Source: Gemmatimonadaceae bacterium (GTDB lineage: Bacteria; Latescibacterota; UBA2968; UBA8231). From it: a stretch of DNA of 59,255 nt. The DNA is taken from the NCBI GenBank assembly GCA_002726335.1, contig PBSR01000080.1, positions 1-59,255 on the forward strand. Direction: 5' to 3'. Below are positions 1-7,814 of this stretch, one piece after another (within the stretch, counting starts at the first letter, position 1; the number at the start of each line of letters is the position of its first letter). The notes below the pieces were generated by a model, which was not told where the DNA came from, did not search any database, and saw only the letters and a list, made by a program, of their open reading frames with translations. Made by a program: the position numbers and the translations under genes.

Positions 1-328
1 ACCGTGCCAGCAGGACGGTCCATCGGGCGCTGGTGTCGTCGGCGAAGTCGAAGGGCTCGACGCCGAACCACGCCAACGGCTGGGTGGCGGACCAGGGCAG
101 ATACAATGACAACGCGCCGTAGCTGGTGATCGAAGGCTTGAGGGTGTGGCGAAGATCTCCGGCTGCCGACAACAACGTCGCTTCGTCCGGGTGCACGGAC
201 TGATAGATCCCGGTCTGTGAATCCCAATCCCAGTCCAGTGACCAGAAGCGCGGCACCGCGCCGAGACAGAGGATCAACAGAAGCAGCGATCGGGAGTGTC
301 TCCCCAGGAGCCTGTCCGAGCAACCCAT
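1..328 (-). CDS. GT-C-like membrane glycosyltransferase, N-terminal part (runs off the window)
   Basis: Only the first ~109 codons are present. The translation starts MGCSDRLLGRHSRS, followed by one hydrophobic segment (LLLLILCLGAV) and then a periplasmic-type loop containing HPDEAT. A first helix followed by an acidic Asp-Glu loop is the usual start of GT-C fold glycosyltransferases (ArnT/PMT-like), which transfer sugars from lipid-linked donors outside the membrane. It is the last visible gene of the minus-strand operon that starts at 6813. The ATG at 328 lies inside the 306-472 foldback element, so the first few codons are element-derived. The family assignment rests on topology and one motif and is tentative. 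Confidence 0.55.
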   Translation of the reverse strand, partial: MGCSDRLLGRHSRSLLLLILCLGAVPRFWSLDWDWDSQTGIYQSVHPDEATLLSAAGDLRHTLKPSITSYGALSLYLPWSATQPLAWFGVEPFDFADDTSARWTVLLAR

Positions 329-472
329 TTGGGCTACGGCCACGCCCTTGAGGTCGCTCGCTGCGTTGCGCTCACTCTCTGAATGGCCCTTCAATTCAGG
401 TCACTCGCGCGCCTTGTGAGCGACCCCAATGCCGCGGCCTCGCCTACAAAGCGATTACTCGGACAGGCTCCT
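306..472. mobile_element. Foldback MITE-like element with 15-bp perfect terminal inverted repeats
   Basis: AGGAGCCTGTCCGAG at 306-320 is repeated exactly, inverted, at 458-472. The similarity continues inward through most of both ~80-base arms: a CTTTG/ATTTG block, GGCC, a shared GGTCGCTC octamer (about 352 inverted near 425) and CTGAAT/ATTCAG near the centre. The 167 bases can therefore fold into one long imperfect hairpin. There is no transposase. I see no clear target-site duplication. The structure is typical of a non-autonomous MITE; the family is not recognised. Confidence 0.6.
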
Positions 473-863
473 ACCGACATGTCGGCATTCGCAGCAGATA
501 GGTGGTGACGGCTGCAGCGATGCCGACCAGCAACAGGCGTGACCACCAGGCGGGCGCGACAAATCCGGCGGCGATAGAGATGGCCAGCCAGAGTACGGCG
601 ATGGTCGACACCTTGGCCCAAAGCGTCAGGCCCCGCCCCTCGCGGAAGTTGCGGATGTAGGGTCCGAGCCAGCGGTTGGCGAGCAGACGTCGATAGAAGC
701 GGTCGGAGCCGCGGGCGTAACACCAGGCAGCCAGCAGGAGAAAGGGTGTCGTCGGCACCAGGGGCAGGAAGATTCCCACGACACCGCACACGAGAGCCAG
801 CGTGCCTGCGGCCAGCAGTAGCAGGCGCAGCGGGCGCCGGCGAGTGAGACGGGTGTCGGTCAC
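471..863 (-). CDS. YbaN/DUF454-family inner-membrane protein
   Basis: About 130 residues with three hydrophobic segments. It carries the family signature GIFLPLVPTTPFLLLAAW near residues 25-45, followed by a basic stretch with WLGPYIRNFREGRG, which is characteristic of the DUF454 (YbaN) family of small inner-membrane proteins of unknown function. The start chosen is the GTG at 863, one base after the stop of the upstream gene, which gives the usual family length. ATG codons at 896 and 938 are in frame but overlap the upstream gene. The TAG stop uses two bases of the foldback element that begins at 472, so the extreme C-terminus may have been set by that insertion. Confidence 0.75.
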   Translation of the reverse strand: MTDTRLTRRRPLRLLLLAAGTLALVCGVVGIFLPLVPTTPFLLLAAWCYARGSDRFYRRLLANRWLGPYIRNFREGRGLTLWAKVSTIAVLWLAISIAAGFVAPAWWSRLLLVGIAAAVTTYLLRMPTCR

Positions 864-864
864 G

Positions 865-2511
865 TCATTCGATGCGGACGACACCTGCACGACCATCGAT
901 TTCGATCCACTGTCCATCCTTGATCTGCTGGCGGGCATCCGCCAGTCCGACGACGGCGGGGATCTGGTATTCGCGGGCCACGACGGCGCAGTGACTCAGC
1001 AGGCCACCGCCCTCCGTCACGATACCGCCTGCTGTGGCGAACAACGGCGTGAAGGACGGCGAGGTGGACAGGGTGACCAGGATGTCACCCGGTTCAAGCT
1101 GCTGGATGGCCGACAGCTCACGCACGATTCGAGCCCGTCCGCGAACGACTCCAGGCGCCCCGGGTTGCCCGCGCAGGACACCAGGCTCTGCCGGTGGCTC
1201 CGGTCTGTCCTCGTCGCCCTTCCCGTCCTTTGGTGGCGGCTCCACACCGAGCCTGGAAGGCGGGCACACCGTGGCGAAATGATCGATCTCTGCACGACGT
1301 CGGGCGATGTCCAGTCGCCGATCCTTCCCAGTCGTCCCTGACAATGACTCGAGGATTTCTGCCAGGTGCAGGTGCAGGACGTCGTCCTGCCGGTCGATCA
1401 CCCCGGCTTCCACCAGGTGTCGCCCGGCGGCCAGCATAACCCGTCGCACCCGGCTCGTACTACTGAAGTCCATCCAGAAATTGTGATCTTCCTTGAGCAC
1501 GGCGCTGTACTGCATCTGCTCGAGAAGCTCTTCGAAACGGCCGCGCACCGGTGCCGGAAAGCCCTGCAGGCGCGCGCGCAGATCGGCCACGGCCTCCTCC
1601 CGCGCGGCGGCTTGGTCGGCGAACCGTCCCCCGGGATCGGCGTCGGGGTTGTGGAGGTAACCACGGAGGGTCTCGATCACCGGCGTTGGATCCTCGATCC
1701 ATGTGGCATACTGCAGGCCCCAATGGTTGCCCCGGTGTCCGTACCCCTGCAGGAACTGCGAAAGCCTGGTCAAAAAGACCAGGCCCTCCTCCGATGATCG
1801 CAGAGCATCGGGTACTGAGGCCGCGTCGGTCGTGGCAATCAGGCGGCACACCGATTCCGGCAGGCCCTGACTCAGCTGCCACAATGCCTGGCCCATCTCC
1901 GTCGTCTTGCAGGGCAAGCCCTGCGTGAGCCGGCTTTGCTCGAAGGGATCAGCAGGCTCCGCTCCTTCCTCCTCGAACAGCTCGGCGCACAGTTCCTGGA
2001 AGGCTTCGCGGCTGGACCCGAGGGGGAGCTGGAAGTGGAGGCTCCAGATGCGGCCGAGCCACTGCCAGCTGTCCTCGATATGCTGCACGAGGGCGGCCGT
2101 GGACGTATTGTCGAGATCGAAACCATCCCAGCGGGCGATGTAGCGATGAACCTCGGGCAGAACCTCTTCTGTCCAGACGGTCCGCAGAGCAGGGGCCACG
2201 GCCAGTCGCGCCTGCTTGGCGCATTCCCTGGCGGCCTCTACCTGATCGGCGTCCACCACCATACGATCATTGTAATAGACGTAGGTATTGATGGGGAGCA
2301 CGAACAGGCGCATCGGGCGGCCGTAGTGTTCCTCCGCCCTGGAGATTGCGGCGAAGATCTGCTCCCAGAGATCCATCCCCAGTGCCGGCATCGCTTCGGG
2401 ACAGTGCGTACTCTCGTGCCGCCAGGTCCGCTCCGCATCCGCCGGATCAGCCCAGTCGAAAGCAAAGTCCTCGGGTGCCGGAATGCGTGCGACCACCAGA
2501 TCACCGGTCAT
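865..2511 (-). CDS. PEP-utilising-enzyme mobile-domain protein without an ATP-grasp domain
   Basis: 548 residues. The last ~95 residues are a PEP-utiliser swivelling (phosphohistidine) domain: GDILVTLSTSPSF, then GGLLSHCAVVAREYQIPAVV with the expected phospho-accepting His at about residue 507. The central part (GHRGNHWG, KEDHNFWMDF) resembles the linker/PEP-handling region of PEP synthase and rifampicin phosphotransferase relatives. The N-terminal ATP-grasp domain of those enzymes is absent, and the N-terminal ~150 residues are not recognised. The start is the ATG at 2511, which overlaps the end of the TPR gene. A phosphotransferase role is inferred; a partner subunit could supply the nucleotide site. 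Confidence 0.75.
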   Translation of the reverse strand: MTGDLVVARIPAPEDFAFDWADPADAERTWRHESTHCPEAMPALGMDLWEQIFAAISRAEEHYGRPMRLFVLPINTYVYYNDRMVVDADQVEAARECAKQARLAVAPALRTVWTEEVLPEVHRYIARWDGFDLDNTSTAALVQHIEDSWQWLGRIWSLHFQLPLGSSREAFQELCAELFEEEGAEPADPFEQSRLTQGLPCKTTEMGQALWQLSQGLPESVCRLIATTDAASVPDALRSSEEGLVFLTRLSQFLQGYGHRGNHWGLQYATWIEDPTPVIETLRGYLHNPDADPGGRFADQAAAREEAVADLRARLQGFPAPVRGRFEELLEQMQYSAVLKEDHNFWMDFSSTSRVRRVMLAAGRHLVEAGVIDRQDDVLHLHLAEILESLSGTTGKDRRLDIARRRAEIDHFATVCPPSRLGVEPPPKDGKGDEDRPEPPAEPGVLRGQPGAPGVVRGRARIVRELSAIQQLEPGDILVTLSTSPSFTPLFATAGGIVTEGGGLLSHCAVVAREYQIPAVVGLADARQQIKDGQWIEIDGRAGVVRIE

Positions 2512-4444
2512 TGAGCAGGTCTTCAAGAGCTTGACCACCTTCGGGGTCGAGGGTACGCAATCGCTGCAGATGGAAACTGGACTGTGGGTGATCGCCGAGA
2601 GCAAAGAAAGTCACGGCCAACTGATGGTGCGCTGAGGCGTCATCAGCATCGATCACCAGGGCCCGGTTACAGGCCTCGATCGCCCTGTCATACTGAGCGA
2701 CAAGATTATGGGCTCTGCACAGATTCACCAGGAACTCGGAGTTGTGCGGGTCCAGGACGACGGCCTTCTGCATAGCCTGCAAGCCTTCTTCCTGCTTTCC
2801 GAGGCCAGTGTGGGCGATGCCGATCCCCTCCCACGCCGCAGCGTCGCTCGAGTCGATCTGCAGAGCCTCTTCGAAGTACCTCTCCGCTTCATCAAGCTTG
2901 CCAATTTCGATCGCCTGGAAGCCAGCTCCGCGCTGGTAGCCACCGTTGTCGGGCAAAGCGGTGACGGCGAGAGCATAGGAATCGAAGCTCTCGGCATGTC
3001 GACCCAGACCCCGCTGGTAGCGCGCCAGGGTTGCAGCACCGTAGGAGCGGGCGTGATGCGACAGGGGAGCCGACCGCAGAAGTTCCGAGAAACGTTGTAT
3101 GGTCGCGCCATTCTGTGTGTTGAGTGCCACCCAGAGAGCAGCGTGCAGTCCACCCACGGCAAGCAGACAGATGGCTGCTCTTCCCGAGAGACCTGAATCT
3201 TCATGCTGAAGTTGTACCGCCACCCACAGAGTTAATGGCAGACCCGGCAGGGACAGCAGATCCCAGTCGCGAAAGGCGCCGATCCCCGGATTTGACACAC
3301 AGATGACGGCCAGGGTCGCCACGCTGGCCAGCCAGAGAAAGCGCGCCCGGGGCTCGATGGTTCTCGGCCATCCGGTCAGCCACGGAAACAGGAGGGCCGG
3401 GACGGGGGCAGCCAACAGGAGAACGTTGGCCACGTCAAGCAGATGGTCCAGGGAGAGGATCCCGTACGCGGCTGATACGGTCGGGGCGCCAAGATGCATT
3501 GGCAACAGGTGGCCGCCGGTCCCCGGGCCAACCACTCGCCAAGGGGTGCCCCCCAGGAGCCACAGCACACAGCAGGCGATACCAAGTGTTGCCAGGAGCG
3601 CCGTCGCCGTACTGAACAAGCCAGTGCCCGGTCTTCTCGCCGCACGACGAACAGCCAGGTAGAGGAAGGACGGCCACAGAGCCAGAGTAAGAAGATGGCA
3701 AGCAGGCAGAACGGCGACGATCAGGAGCGGCCAGGCCAGACGCCCCCCGTCGAGTGCTCGACATCCGGACCACAGGTAGAGCAGTGAAAGTGGCAGGAGG
3801 GCGGGATAGGTCTCAACGTAGCCGAAGAAGAGTTGCACGTAGCCCTGTGTCAGCAAGAGACCGATCAACAGTGCCCGACCACTCTGCGACGAGGCAAGAT
3901 CGCGGGCAACAAGTGGTACCAGTGCCGTGTAGCTGATGCCACACAGCCAGCTGAAGAGACGGAAGGTGCCAAGGGCTCCGACCCCGAGAGGACTGACGAG
4001 CCGGTAGAGCTCAGAGATCGCCAGGAAGAGGAGAGGCGCGTTGTCCGTGCGCACCCGATCGTTCCTGGAAGCATAGGCGAGTTCGTCGAGGTAGAGGTAG
4101 CCATCTCCAAGCAGATGGTGCGACATACTCGCGGCCACAAACAGACTGGCGATCACCAGATAGATCAGGAGGATTTCCAGGTTTCCGCAGGCCCACAGCC
4201 GGTCCCCGATTCGCCGAAAGGCGTCGGACAGGTTCCTGGCGAAAAAGATCCAGGCCACCAGGAGGCCGATCGAGATCGCTGCAAATGCCAGCGTCACGAT
4301 GGGAGGCAGGTAGGCGAGCATGGACAGTCCCCACCTCCGCGTGGGGCTCAACAGGGCCAGCAGGTGGCCGGCCATCACAACAGACCCAACGGCCAGGCTC
4401 AGTCGGTCAACGTGACTCTCCTGGACCGAAGACACCCCGCTCAT
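2501..4444 (-). CDS. Polytopic membrane protein with C-terminal TPR repeats, GT-C-like
   Basis: 647 residues. The first ~450 contain about ten hydrophobic helices, with an acidic loop after an early helix (LLGDGYLYLDELAY), an arrangement seen in GT-C membrane glycosyltransferases. The last ~190 residues form about five tetratricopeptide repeats (for example LGRHAESFDSYALAVTALP, LDEAERYFEEALQID, YDRAIEACNRALVID). The ATG overlaps the stop of the upstream helicase gene by ATGA, so the two are probably translationally coupled. Membrane proteins with a GT-C body and a TPR tail usually act in glycan or protein O-glycosylation. That role is inferred, and no catalytic residue can be assigned with certainty. 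Confidence 0.7.
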   Translation of the reverse strand: MSGVSSVQESHVDRLSLAVGSVVMAGHLLALLSPTRRWGLSMLAYLPPIVTLAFAAISIGLLVAWIFFARNLSDAFRRIGDRLWACGNLEILLIYLVIASLFVAASMSHHLLGDGYLYLDELAYASRNDRVRTDNAPLLFLAISELYRLVSPLGVGALGTFRLFSWLCGISYTALVPLVARDLASSQSGRALLIGLLLTQGYVQLFFGYVETYPALLPLSLLYLWSGCRALDGGRLAWPLLIVAVLPACHLLTLALWPSFLYLAVRRAARRPGTGLFSTATALLATLGIACCVLWLLGGTPWRVVGPGTGGHLLPMHLGAPTVSAAYGILSLDHLLDVANVLLLAAPVPALLFPWLTGWPRTIEPRARFLWLASVATLAVICVSNPGIGAFRDWDLLSLPGLPLTLWVAVQLQHEDSGLSGRAAICLLAVGGLHAALWVALNTQNGATIQRFSELLRSAPLSHHARSYGAATLARYQRGLGRHAESFDSYALAVTALPDNGGYQRGAGFQAIEIGKLDEAERYFEEALQIDSSDAAAWEGIGIAHTGLGKQEEGLQAMQKAVVLDPHNSEFLVNLCRAHNLVAQYDRAIEACNRALVIDADDASAHHQLAVTFFALGDHPQSSFHLQRLRTLDPEGGQALEDLLNDR

Positions 4445-6813
4445 GCAGTCCCCCAGAACGCGTCCACGGCCTCGCCGATCTCTTCCACGTTGCGGGTCTG
4501 CTTCGGTGTTCCCCAGGAGGGCAAGTAGAGCTCCCTGTAGTCCTCGCGTGAGAAGCGCTTGTCGATGAGCAGCAACAGACCGCGGTCGACATCGGAGCGG
4601 ATGACGCGTCCCGCCGCCTGCAGCACACGGTTCATGCCGGGGTAGGTGTAGGCGTAGGCGAATCCCGCACTCTCGTGGTCGTCGTAGTAGCCCTTGATCA
4701 GGTCACGTTCGAGGCCGATCTGCGGCAGGCCGACGCCGACGACGATGGCGCCCACGAGCCGTTCACCGACCAGGTCGATACCCTCGCCGAAAATACCACC
4801 CATGACGGCAAAACCGACGACGGTCTCAGGGTTGGAGACGTTGAAGACATCGAGGAACTGCTCCTTCTGCCGCTCGTTCATCCGCGGCACCTGCATCATG
4901 ACGAGGGTGTTGCGTTCGGCCACCGCCTCGAAGCGTGGCAACACCTCCTGCAGGTACTTGTACGACGGGAAATAAACCATGTAGTTGCCACGTCTGCCGC
5001 TGACAGCGGCGGCGATCGAACGGGCGACATCATCGTAGGACATACCCCGGCCACGGTAGCTGGTGTCGATGTGGTCGGCGATCATGACCAGCAGGTTCTC
5101 CGGGGGGAAAGGAGAATCGAGCTCGAGGGTGTAGTCGGCTCGTTCTCCTCCCAACAGACGCCGGAAGTAATCGATGGGGGTCAGCGTGGCGGAGAAGAAC
5201 GTGGCGGAGCGGCCGCGCTTGCAGGCCTCGTGAATGCGGTTGGACGGGTCGAGGCAGTAGAGACGCAGGATCAGGTCTGCCTGGCCGCGTTTCTCGCCGT
5301 AGGTGACGTAGTGCTCGTCGAACAGGTCGTAGACGCGGAGAAAGGAAAGAACGCTGAAGAACAGATCGGTGAGGATCTCTTTCCACGTGGTCGGTCGGTT
5401 GCGCGCCAGGACCGGTTCGATCTCGGTCTGCAGCCGCTGCAACAGGGGCAGCAGATCTTCCGGGGGATCCCGATCCAGCCAGCCGTCACCGCGGCCCTCG
5501 TCCGCACAGCGCTGAATCTGCGTCTTGAAGTAGTGGTCCAATGAACCCAGGGCGTGACGGACGGCAGGCAGGTCCTGGCCCAGAGCCTTGATGACGGCGC
5601 GGATCTCACTGCGGCGAATTTGGGCGGAGTACATCTCGCGGGCACGGTCGACCAGGTTGTGGGCCTCGTCGACGAGAAACCCGTAGTTGCCGCCGGTCTC
5701 CATGAAGTAGCGTCTGAGGTAAGCCTTGGGGTCAAAGACGTAGTTGTAGTCACAGATCAGCACGTCAGACCACAGGGAAAGATCGAGGCCCAGTTCGAAG
5801 GGGCAGACCTGGTGTTTTCGGGCGGCCTCCTCGATGGCGACACGGGTGAAGTCATCGCGGCAGGCGAAGGTATCCTCCACGGCGTCATTGATGCGATCAT
5901 AGTAGCCGATGGCGAACTCGCACGTCTCCGCATCACATGGCTTGCCGTCGCGGGCGTTGAAGCAGATGCGGTCGCGGGCCGTGATCGTACACGACTTCAG
6001 GCGCAGCCCGCCGCCACGCATATCCTCCACGGCCTTCTCGGCCACGGTGCGGCCGCTGGTTTTGGCCGTCAGGTAGAAGATCTTCTCCACCTCACCCTCG
6101 CCGAGGGCCTTTACTGCCGGGAACAGGACGGAGACGGTCTTGCCGATGCCGGTGGGGGCCTGGGCGAACAGTCGGCCGGAGGACACGACCGTCTCGAATA
6201 CGGCTTCGGTGAGTTCGTGCTGACCTGGACGGAAGGAAGGGAAGGGGAAGGCCAGAGTACTGATCGAGGTGTTGCGTCTGGCCGCCCACACGTGCCAGAT
6301 GCGGGCCCAGCGCAGGTACCGCTGAGCCATCTCGAGGAAGAATGCCTGCAGTTCTTCGTGGGTGAAGTCACGGCGATCCTCGTGCATTTCGCCGGTGTCG
6401 AGCTGGACATAGGTGAGTTGTACCTCGATACGACCTGGACGGTGCTCCTCGGCGAGGATGTAGGCATAGATCTTCGCCTGGGCCCAGTGGTGCTGGTTGT
6501 CGGGCCGGTCTTGCTCGAGGCTGCTGTAGGTCGTCTTGATCTCTTCAACGAGAAGCTCGTCGCCCTTCAGCAGGACGCCGTCTGCCCGACCCACGATCTC
6601 GAGAGACAGATCGCTCTCGACATCCTCGACGCGATGTCGCACGTGGACTTCGCTGCGGTATTCCGGCGGGCGCTGATCCTGTACGTACTGATGCCCCCGC
6701 GTGCCCTCCACGGCTCGCTGAGCGCTGACAAAGGAGGAGCCCAGGTCGCCGGAGCGCAGGCAGAAGGCGACGAGGTCGCGGACGGATGTTTGCAGGAGGG
6801 TATTGTCGGACAT
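4441..6813 (-). CDS. DinG/XPD-family helicase with N-terminal PD-(D/E)XK nuclease domain
   Basis: 790 residues. An N-terminal nuclease-like domain (about 1-160) has GRADG at 75-79 and EIKTTY at 91-96, a RecB/Cas4-like PD-(D/E)XK core. The helicase part follows: Walker A APTGIGKT at 219-226, a cysteine set (275, 284, 293, 298, 337) suited to a 4Fe-4S cluster, CDYNYVFD, the DEAH box at 382-385, and a C-terminal helicase domain with QAAGRVIRSDVDRG. This is the architecture of XPD/DinG-like 5'-3' superfamily 2 helicases fused to a nuclease, which probably unwind and trim damaged or replication-intermediate DNA. It is the first gene of the leftward operon, with ATG at 6813 and a divergent mtnP. 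Confidence 0.9.
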   Translation of the reverse strand: MSDNTLLQTSVRDLVAFCLRSGDLGSSFVSAQRAVEGTRGHQYVQDQRPPEYRSEVHVRHRVEDVESDLSLEIVGRADGVLLKGDELLVEEIKTTYSSLEQDRPDNQHHWAQAKIYAYILAEEHRPGRIEVQLTYVQLDTGEMHEDRRDFTHEELQAFFLEMAQRYLRWARIWHVWAARRNTSISTLAFPFPSFRPGQHELTEAVFETVVSSGRLFAQAPTGIGKTVSVLFPAVKALGEGEVEKIFYLTAKTSGRTVAEKAVEDMRGGGLRLKSCTITARDRICFNARDGKPCDAETCEFAIGYYDRINDAVEDTFACRDDFTRVAIEEAARKHQVCPFELGLDLSLWSDVLICDYNYVFDPKAYLRRYFMETGGNYGFLVDEAHNLVDRAREMYSAQIRRSEIRAVIKALGQDLPAVRHALGSLDHYFKTQIQRCADEGRGDGWLDRDPPEDLLPLLQRLQTEIEPVLARNRPTTWKEILTDLFFSVLSFLRVYDLFDEHYVTYGEKRGQADLILRLYCLDPSNRIHEACKRGRSATFFSATLTPIDYFRRLLGGERADYTLELDSPFPPENLLVMIADHIDTSYRGRGMSYDDVARSIAAAVSGRRGNYMVYFPSYKYLQEVLPRFEAVAERNTLVMMQVPRMNERQKEQFLDVFNVSNPETVVGFAVMGGIFGEGIDLVGERLVGAIVVGVGLPQIGLERDLIKGYYDDHESAGFAYAYTYPGMNRVLQAAGRVIRSDVDRGLLLLIDKRFSREDYRELYLPSWGTPKQTRNVEEIGEAVDAFWGTA

Positions 6814-6901
6814 GGCGGGATCTTGGACCGAAGGAATATAACAGGTTAGCTTCCGCCGCCTCGGCGACAGCGAGTCATGTGCACCAGATCAGGATGTGAA
6901 A

Positions 6902-7795
6902 ATGGAAGAAGTGAATGAAACCAGGGCCACCCCCGTGAGACTGGGCGTTATCGGCGGCTCCGGCGTCTACCAGATGGATGGCGTCGAGATCGTCGGTGAG
7001 CATGAGATCGATACACCCTTCGGTCCGCCCTCGGACCTGGTGGTGGAAACTCGGATCGATGGCCGCACCGTGTTCTTTCTGCCCCGTCACGGCAAAGGCC
7101 ACCGCCTGCTGCCGTCGGAGGCACCCTACCGGGCCAACGTGCACGCCATGAAGTCGGCGAACGTGACGCATCTGCTCGGTGTCAGCGCGGTGGGCATCAT
7201 GAAGGAGCACATCCGTCCCGGGGACATGGTCGTGCCCGACCAGATCTTCGATCGCACGAAGGGAATCCGCCCGTCGACATTCTTCGGTGACGGCGTGGTG
7301 GGACACATATCGCTGGCTGACCCGTTCTGTGACGAGATGAGACAGCAGCTGGTCGCGGCGGCGCAGTCATCCGGGGCCACCGTGCACGAGGGTGGTACAT
7401 ACATATGTATGGAAGGGCCGCAGTTCTCTACCCGGGCCGAGTCACGCTTCTACCGCAGTGCGGTCGATGCCAGTGTCATCGGCATGACGGCCATCCCCGA
7501 AGCCAAGCTCGCCCGCGAGGCCGAGATGTGCTACGGCCTGCTGGCCATGGGCACCGACTACGACTGCTGGCACGAGTCGGAAGAGGACGTGACCATCGCC
7601 GCGGTGGTGGCAACGATGAAGGCAAATGCGGAGCTGGCCAACCGGGTGGTGCAAGCCGTGGCGGGGCTGCTGCCGGAGGAGTCTGATTGTGATTGTCTGA
7701 GTGCGGCGGAGTTTGCGACGATGACGGCGCCCGAAGCGATCTCGGCGGAAGCGCGGGCGCGACTGCGGGTGCTGTATGGGAAGTACTGGGATTGA
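6902..7795 (+). CDS. mtnP: S-methyl-5'-thioadenosine phosphorylase
   Basis: 297 residues, close to the family norm. It phosphorolyses methylthioadenosine to adenine and methylthioribose 1-phosphate in methionine salvage. Visible family motifs are GVIGGSGVY near the N-terminus (phosphate-binding), RHGKGHR, GGTYICMEGPQFSTRAES (substrate-binding Met/Glu region), and IGMTAIPEAKLAREAEMCY. The ATG at 6902 is chosen because AGGA at 6891-6894 lies seven bases upstream; an in-frame GTG at 6896 is too close to that site. A CocE-type hydrolase and an ornithine cyclodeaminase homologue follow on the same strand, so the three may be co-transcribed. Confidence 0.93.
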   Translation: MEEVNETRATPVRLGVIGGSGVYQMDGVEIVGEHEIDTPFGPPSDLVVETRIDGRTVFFLPRHGKGHRLLPSEAPYRANVHAMKSANVTHLLGVSAVGIMKEHIRPGDMVVPDQIFDRTKGIRPSTFFGDGVVGHISLADPFCDEMRQQLVAAAQSSGATVHEGGTYICMEGPQFSTRAESRFYRSAVDASVIGMTAIPEAKLAREAEMCYGLLAMGTDYDCWHESEEDVTIAAVVATMKANAELANRVVQAVAGLLPEESDCDCLSAAEFATMTAPEAISAEARARLRVLYGKYWD

Positions 7796-7814
7796 GGACG
7801 GAGACATAGACATC

